Positions 1 to 9,368 are shown, counted from the stretch's first letter. The stretch: 64,000 nt of DNA from Microbacterium sp. (GCA_031277945.1 JAITLK010000003.1:434001-498000), one strand, 5' to 3'. The notes: generated by a model from the letters alone, not told the origin. A program made the numbers and translations.

Positions 1-19
1 GACTGCGAAAGGAATGGAC

Positions 20-1471
20 ATGGCTGAAGCTAACTTCACCACCACCCAGACCGGCACGCCCGTCGCCAGCGATCAGTTCTCGCTGACCGTCGGTGCGGAC
101 GGCGTCACCGCCCTTCACGACCGCTACCTGGTCGAGAAGCTCGCCTCCTTCAACCGCGAGCGCGTGCCGGAGCGCAACCCGCACGCCAAGGGTGCCGGGG
201 CTTTCGGTGAACTCGTCATCACCGAGGACGTGTCGCAGTACACGCGCGCCGCCGTGTTCCAGAAGGGAACCACCAGCGAGACGCTCATCCGTTTCAGCTC
301 CGTCGCCGGTGAGCAGGGCTCCCCCGACACCTGGCGTGACGTGCGCGGCTTCTCGCTGCGCTTCTACACGACCGAGGGAAACCTCGACATTGTCGGCAAC
401 AACACCCCCACCTTCTTCATCCGCGACGGCATCAAGTTCCCGGACTTCATCCACTCGCAGAAGCGTCTCGGTCAGTCGGGTCTGCGCGATGCGGACATGC
501 AGTGGGACTTCTGGACCCTCTCTCCCGAGAGCGCACACCAGGTGACCTACCTCATGGGAGATCGCGGTCTGTCCAAGTCGTGGCGTCACCTCAACGGCTA
601 CGGCTCGCACACGTACCAGTGGATCAACGCCGCCGGCGAGCGGTTCTGGGTGAAGTACCACTTCCACACCCGCCAGGGCGTCGTGGCCATGTCCCCGGAA
701 GATGCCGAGCGCATTGCCGGTGAGGATGCGGACTACTACCGCCGCGACCTCTTCACGGCGATCGAGAACGGCGACTTCCCCACGTGGGACGTCTCCGTGC
801 AGATCATGCCGTATGAGGAGGCGAAGACCTACCGCTTCAACCCGTTCGACCTCACCAAGACGTGGTCGCACGCGGACTACCCGCTCATCCCGGTGGGTCA
901 CTTCACGCTGAACCGCAACCCGCAGAACTTCTTCGCGGAGATCGAGCAGGCGGCTTTCTCCCCGGGCAACCAGGTTCCCGGAACCGGCATCTCGCCGGAC
1001 AAGATGCTCATGGCACGCGTGTTCGCATACCCGGACGCGCAGCGCCACCGCATCGGCACCAACTACAACCAGCTGCCGGTCAACCAGCCGCACGCGGCCC
1101 CCGTGAACAACTACATGCACGAGGGCAACATGCAGTTCCTGTTCAACCCGGCCGATGCACGCGTCTACACCCCGAACTCCTACGGCGGTCCCTCGGCCGA
1201 CGCGGAGCGCGGTGTCGAGGGCAGCTGGGAGAACGACGGCGAGCTCGTGCGTTCCGCCTACACGCTGCACGCTGAGGACGACGACTTCGGTCAGGCGGGC
1301 ACCCTGTACCGCGACGTGTACGACGACGCGCAGAAGGCCCGTTTCCTGCAGGTGCTGCTCGGTCAGTACGCCGCACTCACGCAGGACCGTATCAAGGAGC
1401 GCTTCATCCAGTACTGGACGAACGTGGACGCCACCCTCGGCGCGACCATTCGCGAGCGCGTCGGTGCCTGA
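20..1471 (+). CDS. katA: Catalase, small-subunit haem type
   Basis: Monofunctional haem catalase that dismutates hydrogen peroxide in the cytoplasm. With the start at 20 it is 483 residues, the usual length of small-subunit (clade 3) catalases. The distal histidine lies in [18 protein letters not shown] (His about 55), the distal asparagine in [10 protein letters not shown] (about 127), and the proximal haem ligand in [12 protein letters not shown] (Arg 333, Tyr 337). An ATG at 14 is in frame, but AAAGGA at 8-13 sits 6 nt before the ATG at 20 and abuts the one at 14, so 20 is preferred. A hairpin follows the stop. The regulator often paired with such genes (a Fur-type protein) would lie outside the window. 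Confidence 0.95.
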   Translation: MAEANFTTTQTGTPVASDQFSLTVGADGVTALHDRYLVEKLASFNRERVPERNPHAKGAGAFGELVITEDVSQYTRAAVFQKGTTSETLIRFSSVAGEQGSPDTWRDVRGFSLRFYTTEGNLDIVGNNTPTFFIRDGIKFPDFIHSQKRLGQSGLRDADMQWDFWTLSPESAHQVTYLMGDRGLSKSWRHLNGYGSHTYQWINAAGERFWVKYHFHTRQGVVAMSPEDAERIAGEDADYYRRDLFTAIENGDFPTWDVSVQIMPYEEAKTYRFNPFDLTKTWSHADYPLIPVGHFTLNRNPQNFFAEIEQAAFSPGNQVPGTGISPDKMLMARVFAYPDAQRHRIGTNYNQLPVNQPHAAPVNNYMHEGNMQFLFNPADARVYTPNSYGGPSADAERGVEGSWENDGELVRSAYTLHAEDDDFGQAGTLYRDVYDDAQKARFLQVLLGQYAALTQDRIKERFIQYWTNVDATLGATIRERVGA

Positions 1472-1485
1472 GCGCGGAGCCTGTC

Positions 1486-1517
1486 AGCGGGGTCGGACCA
1501 CTCGGTCCGGCCCCGCT
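1486..1517 (+). terminator. Hairpin terminator after catalase
   Basis: A 14-bp stem (1486-1499 with 1504-1517, one T-G wobble) closes a 4-nt loop 15 nt after the catalase stop. There is no long T tract, as is common in high-GC actinobacteria. Confidence 0.7.
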
Positions 1518-1647
1518 GTGTTGTGCGGATCATATGACACAGCTTTGCGGGAACATGTGCGTCGTGGTCGTCGGGAAAGCACGAGGCCGATACGATCAGC
1601 GACGAACCAGCGGTGCCCCCACAACAGTCGTTCGAACGGAGTATCAA

Positions 1648-2442
1648 ATGAGTCGTGATCCGCGCACGGGCAAGAGCCCAGCGTCTGCTGCATCGGCCAG
1701 CGCCGAGCCCACCATGGGCTCGCGACTGGCGGCCGAGGCTCTCGGCACCTTCCTGCTGGTGTTCGGCCTGATCGGTGCGGCGCTGTTCAGCTCTCACCTC
1801 GCAGACGTCCAGAATGCCCCCGCCCCCGGAATCGTCCCCGTCGTCGCCGCCGTGGCGGTGGGCCTGAGCGTCATCATGGGCGCCTACGCGTTCGGCCCCA
1901 TCTCGGGTGGCCATTTCAACCCCGCCGTCACCCTCGGCCTCGCCGCCGCGGGGCGCTTCGCGTGGAAGGACACGCTGCCCTACATCATCGCCCAGGTGGT
2001 CGGTGGCGTGGTGGCCAGCAGCGCGCTGGTTCTGATCGGCCTGTTCGGTCCCGCCGGGTGGCTCACGTCTGCGCAGGACAGCGGCTTCGCCAGCAACGGC
2101 TGGGGCAAGCTCTCCCCCGGCGGCTTCGACATGCCCGCCGCGATCATCATCGAGGTGATCCTGACCGCGCTGTTCCTCTTCGTCATCCTCGGGGTCACGC
2201 ACGCCAAGCGCGGTACGCAGTTCGGCGGCCTGGTGATCGGCCTCTCGCTGACGCTCATCCTGCTCGTCGCCGTCCCGGTGGACAACGCATCGGTGAACCC
2301 GGCTCGCTCGCTGGCCACCGCCATCTACGGCGGCGGCGACGCGCTTTCCATGCTGTGGGTCTTCATCGTGTTCCCCATTGTCGGTGGTCTGCTGGCCGGC
2401 TTCTCCTACCGCGCCCTGTTCGACAACGTCCAGAAGCGCTGA
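1648..2442 (+). CDS. Aquaporin-family (MIP) channel
   Basis: Integral membrane channel of the MIP family, 264 residues with six predicted helices. Both NPA motifs are intact: GGHFNPAVTLG (NPA 91-93) and ASVNPARS (NPA 217-219). Overall layout matches AqpZ. Aligned by eye to E. coli AqpZ, the aromatic/arginine filter positions read Val71, Leu205, Ala214 and Arg220 instead of Phe, His, Thr and Arg, so the pore should be wider and less polar than a strict water channel. The start is the ATG at 1648, with GGAG at 1638-1641 six nt upstream. The reading frame stays open upstream to 1534, but that extension looks non-coding. Substrate is unknown; water, glycerol or small uncharged solutes are all possible. 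Confidence 0.9.
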   Translation: MSRDPRTGKSPASAASASAEPTMGSRLAAEALGTFLLVFGLIGAALFSSHLADVQNAPAPGIVPVVAAVAVGLSVIMGAYAFGPISGGHFNPAVTLGLAAAGRFAWKDTLPYIIAQVVGGVVASSALVLIGLFGPAGWLTSAQDSGFASNGWGKLSPGGFDMPAAIIIEVILTALFLFVILGVTHAKRGTQFGGLVIGLSLTLILLVAVPVDNASVNPARSLATAIYGGGDALSMLWVFIVFPIVGGLLAGFSYRALFDNVQKR

Positions 2443-2450
2443 GCTCACGC

Positions 2451-2487
2451 ACGAGGGGGCGGGACCGGATCGGTCCCGCCCCCTCGT
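2451..2487. terminator. Bidirectional terminator
   Basis: A perfect 16-bp inverted repeat (2451-2466 with 2472-2487) with a 5-nt loop lies between the converging aquaporin and SpoIIM-family genes, so it can serve both strands. Confidence 0.8.
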
Positions 2488-2499
2488 CGTTCTCATCGC

Positions 2500-3489
2500 T
2501 CACCCGGCGTACAGCGTGGGGGTCCCGGCCTCGTACTCGGTGAGGTCTCCGGTCTCCCCGCGCCGCGTGGCCCAGCGACCGACGACGAGCATGTAGAAGA
2601 GGAAGATCGCGAGCGCCAGCGCTCCGATGGTGATCTTCACTGCGGGGGGCCAGGGCTGCCCCGTGACGAATCCCTCCACCAGCCCGGAGAGTGCCAGCGA
2701 CAGGATCAGCCCGATCACGGTGGTCGCGAGGGCGCGCCCGGCAGATGCGAGTGACTCGCCGCGGGTGCGGCGCCCCGGTGCGACCCACGCCCAGAACACG
2801 TGAAGACCAGCGGCTGCCGCGACGAAGATGCTGGTCAGTTCCAGAAGGCCATGCGGCAGCAGGCTGAGGATCAGCACGTCGCCGCGATCGAAGGCCAGCA
2901 TCACCGCTGCGGCGACGCCGAGGTTGATGGCATTCGACATGATCACGTACACGGGAAAGATGCCGGTCACCCCGAACATGACGCACTGCGCAGCGATCCA
3001 GGCGTTGTTGGTCCACACCTGACCGGCGAACGCCGCTCCCGGCTCGTAGTAGTCGGTGAAGTCGTTCTCGGCGTACTGCTGCAGCTGCGCCTCAGAGCCG
3101 AGGGTGGCGATGAGGGCCGGATCGGCCGAGATCCACAGCGCCGCCAGCGCGGCGATGCCGATCGTGGCGACGGCGATGGCCAGCGTCGTCCAGCGCAGCC
3201 GGTACAGCGCAGCGGGGAGCTGCAGTGCGAAGAAGCGCGGGACCTGCCGCGCGATGTTCTCCCCCGCGCCGGTCAACCGGTGCCGGGCGCGGGCGATGGT
3301 GACCGAGAGCGAATCCCCGAGCTGCGTTCGACCGGCCGACGTCTTGATGTCAGACAGATCCGCCGATGCCGCCCGGTAGCGCACCACCAGCTCGTCCACG
3401 TCGGCGCCGGACAGCGTGCGCGATCGCGACAGCTCGTCGAGGCGATCCCACTCCCCCCGGCGTCTGCTTCGCAATGCGTCCAGATCCAT
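2500..3489 (-). CDS. Stage II sporulation protein M (SpoIIM)-family membrane protein
   Basis: A 329-residue membrane protein of the SpoIIM/DUF95 family. The first 90 residues are a charged cytosolic helical region. About five or six hydrophobic segments follow, with the family motif LLPHGLLEL near residues 211-217. In non-sporulating actinobacteria this family is usually found beside RDD, DUF58 and MoxR genes, and its role is unknown. The divergent neighbour here is an RDD protein, with only 17 bp between start codons. TACAGT (3498-3503, minus strand) eight nt before the ATG is a plausible -10 element. Confidence 0.85.
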   Translation of the reverse strand: MDLDALRSRRRGEWDRLDELSRSRTLSGADVDELVVRYRAASADLSDIKTSAGRTQLGDSLSVTIARARHRLTGAGENIARQVPRFFALQLPAALYRLRWTTLAIAVATIGIAALAALWISADPALIATLGSEAQLQQYAENDFTDYYEPGAAFAGQVWTNNAWIAAQCVMFGVTGIFPVYVIMSNAINLGVAAAVMLAFDRGDVLILSLLPHGLLELTSIFVAAAAGLHVFWAWVAPGRRTRGESLASAGRALATTVIGLILSLALSGLVEGFVTGQPWPPAVKITIGALALAIFLFYMLVVGRWATRRGETGDLTEYEAGTPTLYAG

Positions 3490-3506
3490 TGGTGTTTACT
3501 GTACCC

Positions 3507-4304
3507 ATGTCTGCTGTCGTCGGTTCGATCCATCAGGATGAGATCCTCACCGGTGAGGCCGTCGCCCTCGACGTGCAGCCGCTGGGTCTCATGATGCGAG
3601 CCCTCGGCGCCGTGATCGACATGCTCATCGGCTACGCCGTGATCATCGGCGCTTTCGCCGCACTCTTTGCCTCCGGCGTCGACGCGTCCGTGTTCGCCAT
3701 CGTCCAGATCAGCGTGATCGTGCTCGCCTTCGTGGTCATCCCGACTGCTGTGGAGACCATCACGCGCGGGCGGAGCGTGGGGAAGCTGGTGGTGGGCGGG
3801 CGGATCGTGCGCGCAGACGGAGGGACGACCGGCTTCCGGCACGCCTTCATCCGCGCACTCATCGGTGTGCTCGAGATCTACATGACCTTCGGGGGTCTCG
3901 CCTTCCTCGTGGGTGCATTCACCCCTCGGTCACAGCGGCTGGGAGATCTGGTCTCCGGCGCCTACTGCGAACGCACGCGCACCCCGCGTGTACCGGAGAA
4001 CGTGCTCGTGCTGCCGCCGGCGCTCACCGGCTGGGCTCAGCTCGCGGATGCCGGCCGGCTTCCGGTACGTCTGTCCCGCCGGATCACCCAGTTCCTCGCG
4101 CAGTCGCCCAACCTGATGCCGGGAGCGCGCGTTCGCATCGCCCAACAGCTCGCAGCCGAGGCTGCGGCGTGGGTGTCGCCGGTGCCGCCCGTGGATGCGG
4201 AGACGTTCCTGCGGGGCGTAGCCGTGATCCGGCGAGAGCGCGAGGCACGCGCCCTGGACATTCAGAGCGAACGCGTGAACACGCTGCTCGGCTCGGTGCG
4301 GTGA
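3507..4304 (+). CDS. RDD family membrane protein
   Basis: A 265-residue protein. The N-terminal half is an RDD domain with two or three membrane segments (IDMLIGYAVIIGAFAALFAS, then VIVLAFVVIPTAVETITRGRS) and the Arg-rich RSVGKLVVGGRIVRADG loop. The C-terminal 120 residues are soluble and helical, with several Arg residues. Function of the family is not settled; transport or ion homeostasis has been suggested for some members. The ATG at 3507 is chosen because the upstream in-frame stretch lies over the divergent SpoIIM gene. No good Shine-Dalgarno is present, so the message may be leaderless (TTTACT at 3495-3500 as a weak -10). Confidence 0.85.
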   Translation: MSAVVGSIHQDEILTGEAVALDVQPLGLMMRALGAVIDMLIGYAVIIGAFAALFASGVDASVFAIVQISVIVLAFVVIPTAVETITRGRSVGKLVVGGRIVRADGGTTGFRHAFIRALIGVLEIYMTFGGLAFLVGAFTPRSQRLGDLVSGAYCERTRTPRVPENVLVLPPALTGWAQLADAGRLPVRLSRRITQFLAQSPNLMPGARVRIAQQLAAEAAAWVSPVPPVDAETFLRGVAVIRREREARALDIQSERVNTLLGSVR

Positions 4305-4320
4305 CCCGACGTCATCCGGC

Positions 4321-4527
4321 TCAGGACTGGAGCGTCTCGTGTCGGATGACGACCCAGCCCTTCGGCACGGAGAGTCGCTCGGTGTGCATGGCACACAGAT
4401 CGTGAGCGTGCGGATCGCCGGCGGCTCCCAGCGGTCCGATGGCAGCCATCTGATCCGCGTAGTCGTATGTGAGCGTGGAGACCGCCTCGCGAGAGCAGCC
4501 GACCTTCGAGCAGAGCCTGGTGAACAT
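4321..4527 (-). CDS. DUF3499 family small cysteine protein
   Basis: A 68-residue protein matching actinobacterial DUF3499: RLCSKVGCSREAVSTLTYDYA near the N-terminus and HAHDLCAMHTERL in the middle, with the usual conserved Cys and His residues that look like a small metal-binding fold. Many homologues carry a longer C-terminal tail, so this is a short form. It sits in the manA/whiB neighbourhood, as in mycobacteria, and is divergent from the zincin-like gene, its usual neighbour. Function unknown. Confidence 0.8.
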   Translation of the reverse strand: MFTRLCSKVGCSREAVSTLTYDYADQMAAIGPLGAAGDPHAHDLCAMHTERLSVPKGWVVIRHETLQS

Positions 4528-4599
4528 AGCCCTCCCACCCTATGCCCGATCACCGACATCGCGCCGCGACGAGCAGAACCGCGGGAGCGGGAGGCGACC

Positions 4600-4605
4600 T
4601 AGGAT
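4600..4605 (+). promoter_or_regulatory. -10 element for the zincin-like gene
   Basis: TAGGAT six nt before the ATG at 4612 would place the transcript start at or beside the start codon. Confidence 0.45.
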
Positions 4606-4611
4606 GGAGGA

Positions 4612-5046
4612 ATGATCTGGCCGCGACGTCCCGCCCCGCCGGCTCGTCCGCGCCCCGCCCGCCATGGCCGCCACGGCCGCACGGGCCGCAGCCCCGTCGT
4701 ACCGCCGCCACTTCCGCCGCTCGAGTCGCGTCAGGACCGCTTCGAGCTCGTGGTCCACGACACCGCGCAGTTCCTGCGGGACGCGTGGGAGGATCTGCGC
4801 GAGGTGTCCTTCGAAGTGGGCATCATGCCCACCCGAGCCGACGCCGAGGGAATGCCGCGGTGGTTCGTGGATCGGGAGGCACGACGCATCGTGATCTTCC
4901 GGCTGCCGATCGAGCGGCTCGATCGCGCGAACCGGATGGACGATCTCGGCGCCAAGATGTCGATGGAGGGTGCGGTCTTCCGCGCGGCGGCGGAGTACCT
5001 CGATCGCGATCCGTGGGACCTCGGCACCCAGCGCTGGCGCAGCTGA
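4612..5046 (+). CDS. Metallopeptidase (zincin-like) family protein lacking HExxH
   Basis: A 144-residue protein. After a Pro/Arg-rich N-terminus of about 40 residues comes a domain resembling the small zincin-like metallopeptidase family that accompanies DUF3499 in actinobacteria, ending ...IVIFRLPIERLDRANRMDD and then a final helix. Where relatives have the zinc-binding HExxH helix, this one reads AVFRAAAEYLDRDPWDL, with no histidine pair, so it is predicted to be catalytically dead. The ATG at 4612 follows TAGGAT by six nt, and AGGA at 4601-4604 could also act as a ribosome site. The family name rests partly on the neighbourhood. Confidence 0.65.
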   Translation: MIWPRRPAPPARPRPARHGRHGRTGRSPVVPPPLPPLESRQDRFELVVHDTAQFLRDAWEDLREVSFEVGIMPTRADAEGMPRWFVDREARRIVIFRLPIERLDRANRMDDLGAKMSMEGAVFRAAAEYLDRDPWDLGTQRWRS

Positions 5047-5052
5047 CGCGTC

Positions 5053-6417
5053 TCAGCGCGTGATCGTGATCGCCGCGCTGTCCGCGTCCGCGGGCCACAC
5101 CGCGGCTGCGGCGAGTCTCTGACCGTCGGCGTAGGAGACCGACGCGTGCAGCGCGCCCTCGCCCGGATCCAGCACTGCGTCGGCGGTGCCGGCGACGGGG
5201 ACCTGCGCGCCGCCGTGTGCCGGAACGCTCACGGCGCTCTCGCGCCCTCCGATGGTGAGAGTGGCAGAGACGTCCTCATCTCCGTCGTTCCACAGCGCCA
5301 GCACGGCCGCCGCTCCCCCGGCGACCGCGAAGGTCGTGGGTGCCGTGACCTCCGGCGCTGCCGGGTACCAGGCGTCGTCATCGCCCTCGCCCGCGCCGGT
5401 CGCCTGCCAGACGGCCGCCACCACGGGTGATGCGCCCTCCACCGCGACGTCGTACGCCCCGACGGCCAGGCCGTCCAGCGGGATGTCCAAGGGGATGCCC
5501 GCCACCGCATCCATGCTGAGCTGGATCGGTGCCGCCGCGGCGTCGACGGGCTGCGCTGTCACCGTGACCGGACCAGAAGCGTCCGGCATGAGGACGCGGA
5601 CGGAGGTGAGGGCGGGGCCCGCAGCGGTGACCGTCACCCCGGGGATGATCTGACGCGCCGCAGCCTGGCGAACGGCATCCTGGAAGTCGATGCCGGCCGG
5701 GACGAGTCCGCGCACCAGCGAGGACTGCAGGGACGCCTGCACGGGCGCGCCGTCGGCGTGCACGTTGATCACGGGCGAGCTGTCGCCACCGGACAACGAG
5801 GCGACCGGGACCGTCGCCACGGTGCCCGGAGCCACCGAGAGCGATCCGCCCGCAGGCGTGGTGGGCCCGGCAAGGCCATAGACGGTGAAGGACACGGTGG
5901 CCGTGACACCGAACGGGTTGGCGATCGTGATGATGCCGGACGAGCCGGTGCGTCCGTCGATGCCGACCAGCCAGGACTCGGTGAGCGGCGGTCGGCACGA
6001 GGAAGCGGCATACCCGGAGAGGTCATCGGCCGCGGACGTGAAGGAAACCGCACCGGCCACGGCGGCACGCTTGCCGTCCACGGGCGGGGCGCTGATGGCA
6101 CTGAACACGGCGCCGTCGACTCCCAGGACGGGCAGTTCGCTGGATGCTGCTCCGGCATCGGCCAGGACAGGCGTGAGACGAGCTGCCTCCGACACCGTCT
6201 GAGCGGAGTCGGTGACGCGCCCGAGGGCCAGAGCCGAGCCCGTGCACACCAGGGTGACATCCCCGGGAGCGGGCTCGCGAACCGTCGCGGGGACGGCTGC
6301 CGACACCTGAGGCAGCGGCGACACCACCGCTGCCGCGACCGCGACGGCTGTGACGGCGACAGCGACGATGCCGGCTCCTGCGCGAGCGAGGCGGCCCCGG
6401 GATCCTTGCTTCGTCAT
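5053..6417 (-). CDS. DUF5719 family secreted/membrane-anchored protein
   Basis: A 454-residue protein with a short basic N-terminus and one hydrophobic segment (GAGIVAVAVTAVAVAAAVV, residues about 14-32) that works as a signal anchor. An extracytoplasmic Ala/Val-rich beta-type region follows. It matches the DUF5719 proteins found beside the large GT2 gene in the actinobacterial manA cluster. Its start overlaps the end of the upstream glycosyltransferase by 4 nt, so the two are translationally coupled and probably act together at the membrane. No catalytic motif is visible. Confidence 0.8.
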   Translation of the reverse strand: MTKQGSRGRLARAGAGIVAVAVTAVAVAAAVVSPLPQVSAAVPATVREPAPGDVTLVCTGSALALGRVTDSAQTVSEAARLTPVLADAGAASSELPVLGVDGAVFSAISAPPVDGKRAAVAGAVSFTSAADDLSGYAASSCRPPLTESWLVGIDGRTGSSGIITIANPFGVTATVSFTVYGLAGPTTPAGGSLSVAPGTVATVPVASLSGGDSSPVINVHADGAPVQASLQSSLVRGLVPAGIDFQDAVRQAAARQIIPGVTVTAAGPALTSVRVLMPDASGPVTVTAQPVDAAAAPIQLSMDAVAGIPLDIPLDGLAVGAYDVAVEGASPVVAAVWQATGAGEGDDDAWYPAAPEVTAPTTFAVAGGAAAVLALWNDGDEDVSATLTIGGRESAVSVPAHGGAQVPVAGTADAVLDPGEGALHASVSYADGQRLAAAAVWPADADSAAITITR

Positions 6418-9260
6418 TCCTGCTCCTTCGACGCGCCGATCATGCGCGGTCGCACGCGAGCCGCGCGCACCGATGCACGGGTGGGGATGGCCAGCAGCAC
6501 CGCGATCACCAGCGACACCAGGGCCGCGATGATCACGATCGCGCTGACCGAACGGTCATCAGGGGTGATCGCCGGGCGAGGCGCCACCTCGCCGGTCACT
6601 CCCCACAGGGCCCCCTTGCCGGTCTCCCCCACAGCGGTGAAAGCGGGGCTGCGGTCGAACGCCGCCACGGCCTGAGCGCGCAGTGCCGCCGCCGGTCCCG
6701 AGGTGGCGGTCACGGGCTCGATCAGGACGAAGCGGATGCCGAGGTCAGCGAACGTGACGTCCTGGGCCTGGGGCGTCATCGCATCCGCGATGCGGTTGGC
6801 CAGCTCTTCCTCCGAGGCGGTGAACGCGGTGCGGGTGGCGAGGGCCGTGGACTGGGCGCCGAGCGAGTCCGAGGACCCCCACACCACCCGCTGCACCACC
6901 GTGCCGTCGTCGCGGATGTCGAGAACGAGCGTCGCACCGCGTGCGCCTTCGTCCAGCTCCGCGGCCACGTACGCCGGCAGCGTGCTGCGCGGACCGTTCT
7001 GGGCGACAGCGTCCCCCCGCAGTACCGCGCTGAGCTGCGGCACGGCGGTGACCAGCACGAGGAGGACAGCGATGGCGCCGAGCGCTCCGCGCAGGCTCCG
7101 CGGCATCCGCAGCGATTGCAGCGCGAGGAGTGCACCGAGGACCAGCGCCGACCACGACATACTGCCGAGGGCACCCGGCCAGAGTGCGACGGCTGATCCG
7201 TCCACGACGCTCACGGAGATTCCCGAGACGACGAGGCCTGCAACGGCGGCACCCCCGGCGACCAGAAGCAGCGGCCCGCCGACGCGCCAGCGCACCGTGA
7301 AGGCGCCCAGGGCGGCCAGCAGGGCCACCGGAACGACGAGCACAGGTGCGAACCAGGCCCACTGGACGACGGAATCGCCGGCGCCCGTCGATGCGAGGAA
7401 GCCAGGCCACCCGGCACCGTCGCCCGCGGGGAAGCCCGCGAGGAGGGAGAGACGACCCCACAGATCATCCGACGCGCGCGCGCCCTGATACGGCAGTCCG
7501 GGATCGGCCAGCAGGTTGAGCGGCTGCTTGCGCCCGATGTGGAACCAGATGAGGGGCAGGAAGAACACGACGGCCGGAACGAGTGTCCACAGCAGCCGGA
7601 TCGCCCCCGAGAACCGGGCGACGCAGACGGCCACCACGGCGGCGACGACGACGATCACGGCGAGAACACCACCGGCACTCGGCGCACAGGCGGCCACCAC
7701 CAGCATGAGGAGGGACGCGGCTCCGGCGGAACCCCAGGAGCGGTGGGCCGCCAGGCCCGTGTAGACCAGCCATGGCAGGGCGAGGTGCAGGATCACGACG
7801 GCGGGGCGAGGGTCGACGAGCGCGCCCAGGAAAGTCGGGGCGATGGTCCACAGCACCGCGCCGGCGATGCGCAATCCGGAGCGCTCTGTCACGCGCGTGG
7901 CGGCGAACCATCCGCCGAGCGTGGCCAGCGGCAGCGCGGCCACCCACAGCACGACCAGAGCGGAGGAGGGTGCTGCAGGCATCAGCGAGCCGAGCACGGC
8001 CAGCACAGCGGCGAAGGGATCGGCCGGCAGCGCGCCATCCAGCCCGTACCCGCGCTGGCCGAACACCGTGTCGGTCCACAGGCTCGCCAGCTGTGTGCGC
8101 AACGGCAAGGCACCGCCACCGCCCAGCACCGGCCACGAGAGCAGCGGGAAGAAGGCGACGATCGACACCGCAAGCGAGGCAAGCACGGTCCAGGCGCCGC
8201 CACCCGAGAAGAACCGCAACTCGGGGCGCGTCGTGCGCGCTGACTCCCCGTCGCCCAGCAGGATCTCCCGGCGCTCCACGCGTCCGATACGCAGGGGATC
8301 CACCCGCCACCAGTCGCCACGGCGTCCGCGCAGGCGGGCGCGCGAGCGCGCGATCGACGGCCACCGGAATGCGGCGACGAACGTGGCCGCCCACTCCGGA
8401 AGCACCGCGCCGGGTGCCTTGGCCAGCAGATGGCTGACGGCACGCCAGAGGGCGATTGGAAGGAAGGAGAGGATATGGAGCGGGACGACGGCGGCCGGCG
8501 CATACACGAGGCGCCGGTGCAACTGGGCCAGACGCGTCACATAGACGATGCGACGGCGGTCGGCGGCGCGGATCGGATCCGGCAGGCCGGCCACCCCGTC
8601 CGCTCGGACAGCGACACGTGCCGCAGGCGCGAGCGCGACACGATCTCCACCCAGGCGCGCACGGACGCCGATGTCCAGTCCTTCGTCCGCACCCCCGAGC
8701 GCACGATCGGGCAGCAGGTCGGCGCGCCGTTCGGCACGCAGCAGAACACCGCGGATATCCGCGCCCAGGACGTCCTCACGACCGTCGTGCTGCCCCTGGT
8801 CGAACTGACCCGCAGCGAGCTCCACGCTCTCGCCGCCGCGCGACATGCTCACACCCAGCGACGCGATGATCTCGCTGTCGCTGCGGCGGACCAGCTTCGG
8901 GGCGACCACCGCTACGGAGGGCTGCAGCTCGAGAACCGCCGCCAGCCGCTCCAGGGCGTCGGGCGCGGGAACGGTGTCCTGCGCCAGCAGCCACAGCGCG
9001 TGATCGGGGTCGACCCGGCGGGAGGCCAGCTCGATCGCCTCAGCGAACCCGGTGGCGGCGTCGGCCTGGATGATGCCCTCGGCACCCGATGCGTCGACCA
9101 CCTCGGCGAAGCGGCGGTCCTTGCCGCACAGCACGATCGTGAGCGCATCCACCGGATGACGCTGCGCGGCGACCGCGGCGAGCGTCTCCTTCAGGTGGGG
9201 AAGCCCTGCGGCGCGCGCATCAGGATGCGCGACGATGACGGCGTGAACGGGAGCAGGCAT
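6414..9260 (-). CDS. Large membrane glycosyltransferase, GT2 family
   Basis: A 948-residue protein with an N-terminal GT2-like domain (about 1-280) and a long C-terminal part with 10 or more membrane segments and a periplasmic tail. The nucleotide-binding loop that usually reads DxD is LLAQDTVP here, with a single Asp, while the later ADEGLDIGVRARLGGDRVAL region fits family expectation. It is the first gene of a whiB-manA-region operon and overlaps DUF5719 by 4 nt. The likely role is transfer of a sugar to a lipid-linked or surface acceptor; the donor is unknown. TACGCT (9269-9274, minus strand) eight nt before the ATG is a candidate -10. Confidence 0.8.
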   Translation of the reverse strand: MPAPVHAVIVAHPDARAAGLPHLKETLAAVAAQRHPVDALTIVLCGKDRRFAEVVDASGAEGIIQADAATGFAEAIELASRRVDPDHALWLLAQDTVPAPDALERLAAVLELQPSVAVVAPKLVRRSDSEIIASLGVSMSRGGESVELAAGQFDQGQHDGREDVLGADIRGVLLRAERRADLLPDRALGGADEGLDIGVRARLGGDRVALAPAARVAVRADGVAGLPDPIRAADRRRIVYVTRLAQLHRRLVYAPAAVVPLHILSFLPIALWRAVSHLLAKAPGAVLPEWAATFVAAFRWPSIARSRARLRGRRGDWWRVDPLRIGRVERREILLGDGESARTTRPELRFFSGGGAWTVLASLAVSIVAFFPLLSWPVLGGGGALPLRTQLASLWTDTVFGQRGYGLDGALPADPFAAVLAVLGSLMPAAPSSALVVLWVAALPLATLGGWFAATRVTERSGLRIAGAVLWTIAPTFLGALVDPRPAVVILHLALPWLVYTGLAAHRSWGSAGAASLLMLVVAACAPSAGGVLAVIVVVAAVVAVCVARFSGAIRLLWTLVPAVVFFLPLIWFHIGRKQPLNLLADPGLPYQGARASDDLWGRLSLLAGFPAGDGAGWPGFLASTGAGDSVVQWAWFAPVLVVPVALLAALGAFTVRWRVGGPLLLVAGGAAVAGLVVSGISVSVVDGSAVALWPGALGSMSWSALVLGALLALQSLRMPRSLRGALGAIAVLLVLVTAVPQLSAVLRGDAVAQNGPRSTLPAYVAAELDEGARGATLVLDIRDDGTVVQRVVWGSSDSLGAQSTALATRTAFTASEEELANRIADAMTPQAQDVTFADLGIRFVLIEPVTATSGPAAALRAQAVAAFDRSPAFTAVGETGKGALWGVTGEVAPRPAITPDDRSVSAIVIIAALVSLVIAVLLAIPTRASVRAARVRPRMIGASKEQE

Positions 9261-9368
9261 GGCGCTTCAGCGTAGGCAGCATTCAGGCGCAATCCGGGAG
9301 TGCCGCGCCGGGAAGGGGTGAGACCACCCGGTGATGATCCGGTGAACCATCGGGCTCGAGACGCAGAA

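Noticed and set aside
1363..2496. Long open frame on the minus strand across catalase end and aquaporin
   Set aside because: It is antisense to two clear genes, and the translation is a low-complexity string rich in Arg, Gly, Asp and His, as expected for shadow frames in high-GC DNA.
3366..3506. N-terminal extension of the RDD protein
   Set aside because: This stretch is antisense to the SpoIIM gene start and is Arg/Pro-rich with no domain; the ATG at 3507 gives the family N-terminus.
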